Positions 1 through 10,182 of a stretch of 64,000 nt of DNA are shown in pieces. Under the pieces are notes generated by a model. That model was not told where the DNA came from. It was given only the letters and a program-made list of their open reading frames with translations, and searched no databases. The position numbers and the translations under genes are program-made. The stretch's first letter is position 1; each line of letters begins with the position of its first letter. Source of the DNA: Closterium sp. Naga37s-1 (taxonomy: Eukaryota > Streptophyta > Zygnematophyceae > Desmidiales > Closteriaceae). The stretch is from contig CANJKZ010000532.1 of assembly GCA_947471745.1 (NCBI GenBank), forward strand, positions 258,001 to 322,000, given 5' to 3'.

Positions 1-400
1 CGCGCGGGCCCCCCGAAGTCGCCTCGACGGGCGACGGGGAGGACGCCGCGCGGGCCCCCCGAAGTCGCCTCGACGGGCGACGGGGAGGGCCGCGCACGGC
101 CCCCGAAGTCGCCTCGACGGGCGACGGGAGGGGACCGCGCGCGGCCCCCGTGGTCGCCACGACGGGCGACTGGTGGGGAGGCCGCGCGGGCCCCCAAGGT
201 CGCCTCGACGGGCGACGGGAGGGGAGGCCGCGCGGGTCCCCGAGGTCGCCTCGACGGGCGACGGGAGGGGAGGCCGCGCGGGTCCCCGAGAGCGCCTCGA
301 CGGGCGCTTCGACGGGAGGGGACCGCGGAGGCCCCCCCAAGGGCACCACGACGGGCGCCACGGAAGGGAAAACCGCCAGGCGCCCCGAGCGCGCGGCGGG
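1..400. repeat. GC-rich tandem array in copia A leader
   Basis: Imperfect tandem units of roughly 35-45 bp built around cgacgggcgacgggagggg and gccgcgcgggcccccgaggt. All frames give Arg/Gly/Pro-rich runs that are by-products of the repeat. It occupies the same leader position as arrays in the other copia copies, but the unit differs. Confidence 0.8.
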
Positions 401-451
401 CAGAAATTAGGGTTTCGCCGCCGCGCACCACGGGGCGCGCGTCGGACAGTA

Positions 452-517
452 CGGCAGCGGAAGCGGGTGGTGGGCCCATACACAGGAAGGCGGCAGACAT
501 GCCGCCCTCTGATACCA
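452..517 (+). other. initiator-tRNA-like segment beside the LTR (PBS on minus strand)
   Basis: Read on the plus strand, this segment follows plant initiator tRNA-Met in order: a D-arm-like ggcagcggaag, an anticodon arm tggtgggcccata with the CAT anticodon, cacagg, a hairpin (489-494 with 501-506), and the 3' end ctctgatacca. On the element's own (minus) strand this is the primer-binding site extended across nearly the whole tRNA. The 5' acceptor strand is not recognisable, so this is not a functional tRNA gene. The tRNA comparison is from memory of the plant sequence. Confidence 0.7.
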
Positions 518-733
518 TATCAGAAGTAGTAGGAGTACGGCCTAGGCTTAGTAGCCTAGGCCACAGTAGGACTAGTAACGAGGAGCCAAGTACGAGCTAG
601 GAATGTGTGTAGGAACAGAATTGAGAAGGAATGATTGAACTAGCAAGCAGCAGGATACAAATAGCAAACCCTAAGGGGCTGTACTCACTATAGAGTACCC
701 CACTGCAGGCTACACAAACAACATATTCTGACA
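518..733 (-). repeat. 5' LTR of copia A
   Basis: The minus-strand start TGTCAGAATA and the block around 640-733 (tacaaatagcaaaccct, ctatagagtaccccactgcagg) match the LTRs at 22664-22792 and 24072-24200. The LTR is longer here, about 216 bp. The inner end next to the primer site reads TA rather than CA, so that edge is approximate. Confidence 0.7.
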
Positions 734-735
734 AG

Positions 736-840
736 TGTTTTCGGTGTGGGAAGGTGGGTCACTACAGGAAAGACTGCCAGGAGAACATGCCGCTGACAGG
801 GGACGATAGGAAGGAGCAGGGAAATGGGAAGAGTCAGTAA
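736..840 (+). pseudogene. gypsy 1 gag C-terminus (zinc knuckle), truncated by copia A
   Basis: The frame begins at the copia junction and encodes the nucleocapsid zinc knuckle CFRCGKVGHYRKDC (CX2CX4HX4C). It then ends QGNGKSQ with TAA at 838-840. Zinc knuckles of this kind bind the element's RNA during packaging. The rest of gag was displaced leftward by the copia insertion. The pol frame overlaps this end in the -1 frame. Confidence 0.85.
819..825 (+). promoter_or_regulatory. candidate -1 frameshift heptamer GGGAAAT (gypsy 1)
   Basis: Lies in the gag frame as caG GGA AAT, four codons before the gag stop. Slipping back one base joins gag to the open pol frame. The same arrangement occurs in gypsy 2, 3 and 4. 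Activity is inferred. Confidence 0.65.
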
Positions 841-899
841 TTAGCGGCCCCTTTACTGACTGTGCTCCGTCGCCCGAACACCATCATCCCCACCGAGTC

Positions 900-3800
900 G
901 TGGTTCCGATTCATGCAATCGATCGCACTCGGCCGAATAACGGGGATAATCATGTGGATCACCCTGTGCTGGTCGCTGGCAAGGTGTTAAAAAATAATTT
1001 GAAAATGTTCGTTGATGGAGGGGCCAGCCATAGCCTCTTCAATTTGGCGAGCGCAAAAAGATGCAAGCTGCAACTTGACAGGTGTCTGCCCGAAATCGAC
1101 GCACGCCTCGTGGATGGGACGCCTCTGGCGATAACGGAAGAAACACGGACGGTCAGGATCGAATGCGGCGACGATTTCGGCTTCAGCATGAAGTTTCTCG
1201 CGACAACATTGGACGGCTGCGACGTGTTGCTGGGACGCGATTGGCTGCGACGACACAACCCCGTCATCGACTGGACAACGGGATCGTGCAACATCAGCAA
1301 GCACGAGGGGCTAATTCGGCTGCCTGCATGGACACCTGACTACATCCAAGCCCCGTGCGTCAAAGCCATCACTATAGCTCGCCACTTCAACAAGGGCGCG
1401 CAGCTGTTCGCTGTCTGCTTACGCGAGTTGGCAGTCGACACCGACGGAAAGGACATTGAGAAGCTGTGTGCAGCTGTACCTCCGGATTTAGCGGAGCTGA
1501 TTCGACAGTACCCCGACATTTTCCCGGACGACCTGCCACCTGGGCTGCCACCCGAGAGACCAGAAGACCATAAAATCCAGCTGGAGCCTGGCGCGCAACC
1601 GACGGTTCGAACACAGTGGCGGTTGACCCAGCCGGAACTCGAGGAGCTGCGCCGACAAATTGACGCACTGTTGGAGAAAGGGTTCATTCGGGCGAGCACC
1701 TCCCCGTTCGCGGCACCGATCCTGTTCACTCCGAAGAAGGACGGTGGGCTTCGCATGTGCATCGATTATCGCGCGTTGAACCAGGTGACCATCAAGTCTC
1801 GCTACCCAATCCCACGCACCGACGACCTTCTTGACCAGCTTCGCGGCGCTCGTTACTTCTCGAAAATCGACTTACGTGGCGGTTACCACCAGATTCGGGT
1901 CTTCGCCGACGATTGTCACAAGACCGCGTTTCGCACACGCTACGGGAGTTACGAATTCCTGGTGATGCCTTTCGGCCTCACGAACGCGCCTTCAACATTC
2001 CAACTGACCATGAACAGGGTTTTTCGGGATCTTCTAGACCGATGCGTCATCGTCTATTTGGACGATATCCTCATTTTTAGCAAGACACGAGAGCAGCACC
2101 TCCGTGACCTGGATGCAGTGTTTAAGCGGCTGCAGGAGAACCGACTCATCACCAAGGGCTCTAAGTGCGAGTTTTTTAAGCAGGAGTTGGAGTTTTTGGG
2201 GCACGTCATCTCACGCGACGACATTAAAATCGACCCGGCGAAAATCAAGACCATACAGGAGTGGAAGTCCCCGACGAATGTCACGGAACTCCAGAGTTTT
2301 CTCGGATTCGTGAATTACGTCAGGCGGTTTATCCCGAATATGGCGGGGATAACCGGCCCGCTGACCGACCTGCTGCACAAGGACAGGAATTTTGTGTGGG
2401 GGGAGGAGGCAGAAGCGGCTTTCCAGGAACTCAAGAACTTTCTAGTTTCCCCTCCTGTGCTGCGCATCGCCGACCCATCGAAGCCGTTCGAAGTCGTCAT
2501 CGACGCCTCAGATTTCGCCATCGGAGCTGTGCTACTCCAAGATTTCGGGAACGGGTTGCAGCCGATAGCCTATGAATCACGCAAGCTGCAGGCGGCTGAA
2601 CGCAACTACCCGATCCACGACAAGGAGATGCTCGCCATCATACACGCGTTTAAATTATGGCGATGCTACCTGGTGGGCGCCGACGTTACTGTTCGCACGG
2701 ACCACAAGTCCCTCCAGTACCTGCGAGCCCAACCCAATCTCAACCCACGACAGATTCGGTGGCTGGACTACATGGAGAGCCACTTCACCTACCGCATCAC
2801 GTACAAAAAGGGGGCGAATAACATCGCAGACGCCCTGACCCGACCGACAGTACAATCCGCTGCAGTACTCATCACCCACTCGAATCCGTTACTTACCGGA
2901 CTATTTACCCACGGCTACACTACGGACCCATTCTTCACGACGGGAAACCATCGGCAGGCTACGACGCAGAAAGGGGACTATTATCTAAAGGCCGGAACCG
3001 ACCGGATTTGGGTCCCCGCTTACAGGCTGCTGCGTGAACTCCTTATCCAAGAGGTCCACGATTCGAACTTCTCCGGACACTTCGGGGTTGATAAAACCCA
3101 GAAACTACTGCACCGTCAATACTATTGGCCTGATTCCTCTAACGACGTGCAGCGCTATGTGTCCTCATGCAGGGTGTGCCAAGCAATGAAATCGACACGT
3201 CAGCGGCCAGCTGGACTGCTGCAACCCCTCGAGCCACCCGAACGACCGTGGCAGCAAGTGACGATGGATTTCGTCACGGGGATGCCAGCTGGGCCGTCCG
3301 GCAACGACGTCGTTCTCGTCGTCGTCGATCGCTTCACGAAAATGGCGCATTTCGCACCATGCCGAACGACAATCACAGCCGAAGAAACTGCGCGCCTCTT
3401 CATCTCAACGGTCGTGCGACTGCACGGCATCCCTTCGGCGATCATCAGCGACCGAGACCCGAAGTTCACATCAAAGTTCTGGAAAGAGACGTGGGCGCAG
3501 TACGGCACGAAGCTACAGTTCTCATCGGCATATCACCCACAGACGGACGGTCAAACCGAGTGGACCAATCAGACCATGGAGCAGCTGATCAGGACAAACT
3601 GCCCCGACCCTGCCCGCTGGGAAGACTCCCTCGCAATGTTGGAGTTCGCCTTCAACAACGCGCCGTCCAGCACGACTAATCACTCCCCGTTTTTCCTGAA
3701 TTACGGGATGGACCCGACGGTTCCTACAGCGACTTCCCTCGACAACCCGGTCCCGCGGTCACAAACTTTCGTGACGGAACTCCAGGAAACCCGAGAAAAA

Positions 3801-6053
3801 GCCGCCGACGCAATTCGCAAGGCGAATATCACTTCCCGCAAATACACCGACCTTCTACGCCGGGAACTCGTCTTGACCACTGGGCAATTAGTGCTCCTTG
3901 ACACGAAGAACCTGCACCTGCCCGGCCCGTCGAAACTACGGCCACGATTTTGTGGGCCATTCAAGATTCTCAAGATGGTGACACCTGTCACCGCGAAGCT
4001 GTTGCTACCCGACGACTGGCGAATTCATGACGCCTTCCACGTCAGCCTTCTTCGCAAGTTCGTGCCAGCCACGACCGACATCGCACGTCAGCAAGCTGCC
4101 CCGACAGCACGACCTGTTCCGGAGCCGACCCTTGACCCTTCGAAAATCCTGGCTCATCGGGTCCGCCTTGACGCAGCTGGCCGACACGTGGATTTCTTAA
4201 TCCGCTGGACTGACCGCACCAGTGAGGACGACACGTGGGTGCCCTCTGAGAAACTTAGAACGAGAATGAATTCACTAAGGAATGAAAGTGATGCCCCTTG
4301 CCATCTGGGTTCTTGGCGCAGAACTCAGCAGGAAGCGCAGCGCGGTAGCGAATGTCACTAGTGCGAAGGTGCGTAATGAGGTCAGCGACTGTGGGAAAAG
4401 CGGCGAGGTCAGGGAAGAGGTACGGCAGTATGAGGCGGCTAAGGGCAGCAGTGGCAGGGGAAGAGTAGCGTGCAACGACAGCGTCGTACAAAGTCTTAGC
4501 ACTCTTGTACTGACTAAAATGCGCGCGCTCAGCGGTCGGTAAGTGGCGGCGCACAGCAAGGCGAGCAGCAGCATCGCGCGTGGCCCACTGTGAGCGAACA
4601 GTGGCATCAGCATCAGCAGCAGGGGCAGGAGAGGCACCAGAGGTGAGGTCAAACAGAGAGAGACCGTCTGCCCTATCGCACTGTAGGAAAAGCTGCAGAT
4701 CATCTACCCAGACCTCAAAGTCAACAGCCCGACCCTCAGCGTCAAAGGTGAGAACACTGGGGGTGGCCATGACAGCAGTAGACTGGCAGAGAGAGCAGTG
4801 GGGTAGGGCAGTGCAGTGGCAGAGGCGCTGCTCTTACCAGGCAGGTGGGGCGGGCCGAGGCAGGCCGGCAGGGACAGGGCCGCGACTGCAGTGTCTCAGC
4901 TGCGGCGGCGTGGCGGCTCGGCGGCTCGGCGGCTCGGCGGTTCGGCGGCAGGGCGGCTCGGCGGCTCGGTGGCTCGGCGGCAGGGCGGCTCGGCGGCTCG
5001 GCGGCTCGGCAGCTCGGCGGCTCGGCGGCTCGGCAGCTCGGCGGCTCGGCGGCTCAGCAGCTCGGCGGCACGGCGGCAAGGGCGGCTCGGCGGCTCGGCG
5101 GTGACGGCGGCTCGGCTGCTCGACGGGGTCGGGAAGGGCGGCGGAGGGGCCGAGGAAGGGCGGCAGGGCCGCGAGGGGCGGCGACGGGGCCGCAAGGGGC
5201 GGCAACGAGGCCGCAGAAGGGCGGCGACGAGGCCGCTGAGGGGCGGCGACGGGGCCGCTGAAGGGCGGCGACGAGGCCGCGAAAGGGCGGCGACGGGGCC
5301 GCGGAAGGGGCGGCGACGTGGCCACTGAAGGGCGGCGACGAGGCCGAGGGGAGGGGGGACGGCGACGGGGCCGCTAAGGACGGCTACGGGGTCGCGGCTC
5401 GGCGGCGACGGGGCCGAAAGGGGCGGCGACGGGGCCGTAAGGGGCGGCGACGGGGCCGTAAGGGGCGGCGACGGGGCCTTAAGGGGCGGCGACGGGGCCG
5501 TAAGGGGCGGTCGCGGGGCCGTGAGGGGCGGCGACGGGGCCGTAAGGGGCGGTCGCGGGGCCGTGAGGGGCGGCGACGGGGCCGTAAGGGGCGGTCGCGG
5601 GACCGTGAGGGGCGGCGACGGGGCCGTAAGGGGCAGTCGCGGGGCCGTAAGAGGCGGTCGCGGGGCCGTAAGGGGCGGCGACGGGGCCGCTAAGGGGCCA
5701 CGTGGGGCCTAGAGAGGGCAGCGTCGGGGCCTGAGGGGCCGCTAAGAAGGGCGCGACACTAGGCGCGCTTCGGGCAGGGGGGGCACGCGCCCCGGGTAGG
5801 AAAAAAAAAAAAAAAAAAACTTGGTGGGCCCTAGGAACAGTTCCCACGAGGGAACGAGAATGAATTCACTAAGGAATGAAAGTGATACAAATATGAAACC
5901 CTAGAATTGTGTACCCCTTAGTATCTAACCCGCTACAGCCTACACAGGCTAGATCATATAAGTTTGACACCATCCGCCTCGCTCGACGCCTCGCCACTTG
6001 TTGGTGATTACTTGGCGCGCAAGCGTGTTTCGGATATTGACCGCCTTTCTTAA
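900..6053 (+). CDS. gypsy 1 pol polyprotein (interrupted once by a copia)
   Basis: About 1,115 codons run open from before 900 to 4246, and the frame resumes after the copia duplication to TAA at 6051. Domains in order from codon 900: aspartic protease with [10 protein letters not shown] (about residue 39), reverse transcriptase with [10 protein letters not shown] (about 285) and the YLDD catalytic box (about 386), RNase H (IDASDFAIGAVLL, about 533), and integrase with an HHCC zinc domain and an Asp-Asp-Glu core beginning at MDFVTG (about 788). A chromodomain-like tail follows (LIRWTDRTSEDDTWVP). There is no in-frame stop other than those brought by the copia. No ATG is needed if pol is entered by frameshift from gag. 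Confidence 0.9.
4255..4770 (-). pseudogene. copia gag N-terminal fragment
   Basis: Starts with an ATG at 4768-4770 and matches the gag N-terminus of copia 2 (start 10183) almost residue for residue (MATPSVLTFDAEGRAVDFEV against MATPSVLAFDAEGRAIDFEV) for about 150 codons, up to EFCAKNP. It then runs into 3' LTR sequence and ends by chance after NSFSF. The Cys/His motif and all enzymes are missing. Confidence 0.9.
4905..5700. repeat. GC-rich tandem arrays in truncated copia leader
   Basis: Two arrays: a short unit around cggctcgg at about 4915-5115, then units of about 20 bp around ggggcggcgacggggccgtaa to about 5700. A run of about 20 A follows at 5800-5819. Long Arg/Ala/Gly frames here are repeat artefacts. 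Confidence 0.85.
5853..5969 (-). repeat. 5' LTR of truncated copia
   Basis: On the minus strand it starts TGTCAAACTT and runs to CATTCTCGTT, where it joins leader sequence directly. Compared with copia 2, about 28 bases (LTR end plus primer site) are deleted at a GTT microhomology. Confidence 0.75.
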
Positions 6054-6065
6054 GGGGGGGGGTGG

Positions 6066-6341
6066 TGTAAGGAATTTTCCCGAATTCCTTATCGGGGTTG
6101 ACTGCTTCGCGTACAACCCGATTTTCGGAGTCGCACGTTCGGCCGATTTCAACGCTGCCGAGGCTCCTCGCGTCGCCTTCGGCATTTCCATCGCCCAACC
6201 TGCACCCAACCTCGCTTGTCCGAGGTTTCCTCCTAGCTAGGCTAGCCCTACATTAGTCTGTGCATTCATTGTATTCGCAGTTCGTTCAATCACAGCCTCG
6301 TTATTCGTTGACCTGCGGACTCTCTTTTACAACTCATAACA
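6066..6341 (+). repeat. 3' LTR of gypsy 1
   Basis: Starts TGTAAGGAAT directly after the polypurine tract (g run at 6053-6065) and ends CTCATAACA. Gypsy 2 and 3 LTRs share the TGTAAGGAA start and the CTCGTAACA end. It is 276 bp long. The next bases, ttttc, would be its TSD, but the 5' partner is outside the window. Confidence 0.8.
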
Positions 6342-6352
6342 TTTTCGCAGGG

Positions 6353-6695
6353 TGTTACGAGTGCAATTGAGTGAACGAACGAGAATTGCACTATCGAAGC
6401 AAGAGTACAATGAGCGAAGGTATGAGCGAAGAATATATAGCGAGACTACAGTGGTAACGGTAATGCACTGTGGTTGTCGCGCGACGGGCCTGGGACTGAG
6501 GTTGGGAAAAGTGTCGAAGCGGAGGTCCGGAGCGCGGGTTACCCGCCGAGCCGTGAGGTCGGGGTGCGACGTGCGAAGGTGGCGGGCGGATTGTCGATGC
6601 GAGGGTTGCGAGTGGTAACGGTGCTGACTGTGGTGCTACAGTGATGTACGCGTTGAGCAGGGACGCGAAGTAAGGAAAAAGAGATTTTCCTTACA
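6353..6695 (-). repeat. 3' LTR of gypsy 2
   Basis: 343 bp, differing from the right LTR at about five positions by eye. It holds a perfect 8-bp inverted repeat (GTGCAATT at 6361-6368, AATTGCAC at 6384-6391). A TATA-like tatata lies near 6435. On the minus strand it starts TGTAAGGAAA after a G-rich polypurine tract (6696-6710). Confidence 0.95.
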
Positions 6696-8906
6696 CTACC
6701 CCCCCCCTTAAGGAGGTCCTCCTTACGAAAGTGCGTGTACATCCCTGAAATTCCGGCTGCGCAGATACTCGGTGAGGACGGGGTGGTTTTCGATTCTGTC
6801 CAGGGGAAACCAATTGTCTTCGGTGGGTGTACGGTCCTTCCAGCGGAGTAAGAACTCGATCCTTCGGGCTCCTCGAGGGTCGCGAACTCTGTGACTCAGG
6901 ATTTTCTCGGGGGTGATGATTGGTTCAGTTGGTGGTCTTGTCATACTGGCTGGGCGATTGCGTGGCAGTTGGCTCGTGGACGGGACGTAAGGGCGAAGCA
7001 GGCTGACGTGGAACGAGGGGCTGACGTACCAGTCAGCAGGGAGGAGGAGGTGGGCGGTGACAGGTGTAAGCATGTGGCTTATGCGAAATGGCCCGCAGTA
7101 TCGGGGGCGGAGTTTCGGGGTGATGGGCAGTCGGAGATTTTGGGTGTCGAGCAAAACTAAGTCGTCGGGCTGGTAAGTGACAGGTCTGCGGTGGTGGTCG
7201 GCGTTGCGTTTAGCGATGTTGTTAGCTTTTTTAATTGCGTCTTCTGCCCTGGTCCGTGCTGCTTGCAAGATTTCGGCGAACTGTTGCGCGCGTGGAACCG
7301 GGTTGTCGGGATTCGGGGTCATGGGTACTGTTGGGTCTTGTCCGTAATTCAGGTAAAACGGTGACTGTTGGGTCGTGGCGGATGGGGCGTTGTTGTATGC
7401 GAATTCGATGAGTGGCAGTTGCTGTTCCCACGTGTTTGGGTCGTCGCACGTGGCCCGGATGAGCTGTTCCATGGTCTGATTTGTCCGTTCTGTCTGTCCG
7501 TCTGTTTCGGGGTGGTACGATGAACTAAACTGTAGTCGCGTGCCGAACTGCTGCCACAGGTTCCGCCAGAAGTTGCTGGTGAATTTCGTGTCTCTGTCGC
7601 TGATGATTGATGCTGGTATCCCGTGCAGTCGAACGACGGTAGAGATGAAGAGGCGGGCTGTTTCTTAGGCTGTGATTGATTTTTTGCAGGCTGCAAAGTG
7701 TGCCATTTTCGTCAGTCGATCGACAACGACCAGGATCGCGTCATTTCCACTCGCCCCGGCCGGTAACCCCGTGACCAAGTCCATCGTCACCTGCTGCCAA
7801 GCACGCTCTGGAGGTGGGATTGGCTGCAACTGTCCCGCCGGCCGCTTCCGTGTTGACTTCATGATCTGGCAAGTGGGACACGATGCCACGTCTCGCTGCA
7901 CGTCGGTCAACATTTCGGGCCAGTAATAATACCGCTGCAGCTGCTGCCGTGTTTTCTCTATCCCGAAATGTCCCGAGGTAACCCCGTCGTGTGCCTCCTG
8001 TAATAGTAATTCCCGTAGCAGTGTGTACCCTGGTACCCAGATGCGGTCGGTCCCGGCTTTTACGTAATAGGCTCCCTTGGCTGCTGCGAACTGCTGCGAA
8101 TTTCCTCCTGTGAAGAATGGGTCCGTTTGATATCCGTGGGTAAATAGTCCTGTCAGTAGCGGGCTGGTCTGGGCGAGTAGTATCGCGTGGATCTGGGCAG
8201 TGGGGCGGGTCAGTGCGTCGGCTATGTTCGAGGCTCCTTTTTTATAGGTGACTGTGTAGTGGAAGTTTGACTCGAGGAAATCGAGCCACCGAATCTGTCG
8301 TGGGTTGAGGTGGGGCTGTGCGCGGAGGTACTGTAGTGATCGGTGGTCTGTCCGTACTGTCACGTTTGCGCCGGTCAAGTAGCAGCGCCACACTTTGAAC
8401 GCATGCACGATCGCGAGCATTTCGCGGTCGTGTATCGGGTAATTTCGCTCGGGCGGATGCAGTTTTTGTGACTCGTATGCGATGGGCTGTAGGCCGTTGC
8501 CGAAGTCCTGTAGCAGTACGGCTCCAATGGCGATGTCGCTTGCGTCTGTAACAACCTCGAAGGGGCGGTGTGGGTCGGCGATTCGCAGGACGGGCGGTGA
8601 ACAGAGAACATTTTTCAGGGCAGAGAAGGCAGCATGCTCTTTCTCCCCCCACGTAAAAACGACCCCCTTTCGCAGTAAATCCGTCAGCGGGGCAGTCAAC
8701 TGTGCCATGTCGGGGACGAACCGACGAACATAATTAACGAACCCTAAAAAACTCTGCAGTTCCGTGATGTTCGTCGGGGGACGCCACGCTTTTACCGTAT
8801 CCAGCTTCTTTGGGTCGATTTCAACTCCAGCCTCCGATATAACGTGCCCCAAAAATTCTAGTTTGTTCCGAAAAAACTCGCACTCAGAGCCCTTGGTGAG
8901 TAACCG

Positions 8907-9041
8907 TGTCAGAACATATATATAGCTTATGCTGTTGTGTAGGCTATAGTGGGGTATCCCATAGGGGGTACAACCCAATTAAGGTTTCCCATATGTACTC
9001 ACTTCATTCATAGTTCATTCATTCTCGTTCTACTTTTCTCA
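8907..9041 (+). repeat. 5' LTR of copia 2
   Basis: TGTCAGAAC...TTTTCTCA, 135 bp, with a TATA-like atatatata at about 8916. The element-wide TSD aaccg precedes it. Confidence 0.97.
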
Positions 9042-9088
9042 TGGTATCGAGCAGGTTCCCTCGTGGGAACTGTTCCTAGGGCCCACCG
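9042..9088 (+). other. primer-binding site extended into an antisense initiator-tRNA-like segment
   Basis: Begins tggtatcgagcaggtt, the antisense of the tRNA-iMet 3' end with single-base losses. A perfect hairpin follows at the T-arm position (GTTCCC 9055-9060, loop TCGT, GGGAAC 9065-9070), then cctagggcccacc, resembling the antisense of the anticodon arm. Similarity ends before the D arm. This is longer than a normal 12-18-base primer site. Confidence 0.7.
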
Positions 9089-9149
9089 TTTTTTTTCCTG
9101 CCCGGAGCGCACTCTGCCCCTACCCGAGTCGCGCTCCCCTCTCTCTTGG

Positions 9150-10090
9150 CCCCTAGTGGCCCCTTTAGCCGCCCGTCACGGCCCTTAGACGCCCGCGCGC
9201 CGCCCGTCCCGGCCCCTTAGACGCCCGCGCGCCGCCCGTCCCGGCCCCTAGACGCCAGTGCGCCACCCGGCCCGGCCCCTAGACGCCCGCGCGCCGCACG
9301 TCCCGGCCCCTAGACGCCCGCGCGCCGCCCGTCCCGGCCCCTAGACGCCCGCGCGCCGCCCGTCCCGGCCCCTCGACGCCCGCGCGCCGCCCGTCCCGGC
9401 CCCTCGACGCCCGCGCGCCGCCCGTCCCGGCCCCTCGCCGCCCGTGAGCCGCCCGTCCCGGCCCCTAGACGCCCGCGCGCCGCCCGTCCCGGCCCCTAGA
9501 CGCCCGCGCGCCGCCCGTCCCGGCCCCTCGACGCCCACGCGCCGCCCGTCCCGGCCCCTAGACGCCCGCGCGCCACCCGGCCCGACCCCTAGACGCCCGC
9601 GCGCCGCCCGTCCCGGCCCCTCGACGCCCGCGCGCCGCCCGTCCCGGCCCCTCGACGCCCGCGCGCCGCCCGTCCCGGCCCCACGCCGCCCTACCTGCGG
9701 CCTACTCGCCGCCCTACCTGCGGCTCGCCCGCCGCCCTAACTGCGGCCCGCCCGCCGCCCTACTTGCGGCCCTACCGCCGCCCTGCCTGCGGCCCGCCCG
9801 CCACCCTACCTGCGGCCAGCCCGCTGCCCTACCTACGGCCCGACCGCCGCCCTACCTGCGGCCCAACCGCCGCCCTACCTGCGGGAGCCGCCTAGCAGCA
9901 GAACCGCCGGGAGCCGAGCCGCCCTGCCGCCGAGCCGCCCGGGAGCCGAGCCGCCCTGCCGCCGAGCCGCCCGGGAGCCGAGCCGCCCTGCCGCCGAGCC
10001 GCCCGGGAGCCGAGCCGCCCTGCCGCCGAGCCGCCCGGGCGCCGAGCCGCACTGCCGCCGAGCCGCTGAGCAGCCGAGCCGCCCTACTGC
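9150..10090. repeat. three GC-rich tandem arrays in copia 2 leader
   Basis: About 9175-9690: roughly 31-bp units gcgcgccgcccgtcccggcc plus cctagacgccc. About 9690-9885: roughly 19-bp units around gccgccctacctgcggcc. About 9890-10080: roughly 32-bp units cgggagccgagccgccctgc plus cgccgagccgcc. They lie between the primer site and the gag ATG. Frames across them are Arg/Pro/Ala-rich artefacts. Confidence 0.9.
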
Positions 10091-10182
10091 CGGGCCGCCC
10101 GACCTGCCCTGTCCGGTGAGCACAGCCCCACTGTCACTGCGTGCCCTTCCCCTACTGCTTGCACTGCTCGTCTGTCGTCGTC

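Larger units (their letters stand above)
1..733 (-). mobile_element. copia-type LTR retrotransposon A, 5' part only
   Basis: This is the leader and 5' LTR of a minus-strand copia-type element whose body lies left of the window. Reading the minus strand, the LTR begins TGTCAGAATA at 733, as in the other copia LTRs here, and is followed by the primer site TGGTATCAGAG (ending at 517) and then a GC-rich tandem leader. It is inserted in the gag zinc knuckle of gypsy 1, which resumes at 734. The TSD would be agtgt (734-738), but its partner is outside the window. No coding part is visible. Identity as copia rests on similarity to copia 2 at 8907-16447. Confidence 0.8.
4247..5969 (-). mobile_element. 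truncated copia nested in gypsy 1 pol
   Basis: Minus-strand remnant flanked by ccctc (4242-4246) and ccatc (5970-5974), a 5-bp TSD with one mismatch. Its 5' LTR is 5853-5969. The leader has the same tRNA-like hairpin as copia 2 (GTTCCC at 5840-5845, GGGAAC at 5850-5855). Only the first part of gag remains, fused to the last bases of the 3' LTR (about 4247-4293). The 5' LTR lost its 3' end and most of the primer site in a short deletion, so the copy cannot be mobile by itself. Confidence 0.85.
734..6341 (+). mobile_element. Ty3/gypsy chromovirus-like element 1 (5' part missing)
   Basis: Holds the end of gag, a full pol, a polypurine tract after the pol stop and a 3' LTR (6066-6341, TGTAAGG...CATAACA). 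It is interrupted on the left by copia A and at 4247-5969 by a truncated copia. Pol resumes in frame after the copia and ends at a TAA at 6051-6053. The 3' LTR ends 6 bp before hAT A. The 5' LTR and most of gag lie outside the window. Confidence 0.9.

Noticed and set aside
452..517. A functional tRNA-Met gene
   Set aside because: The 5' acceptor strand is not present and CCA is encoded. The segment abuts an LTR at the primer site position, so it is part of the copia leader.
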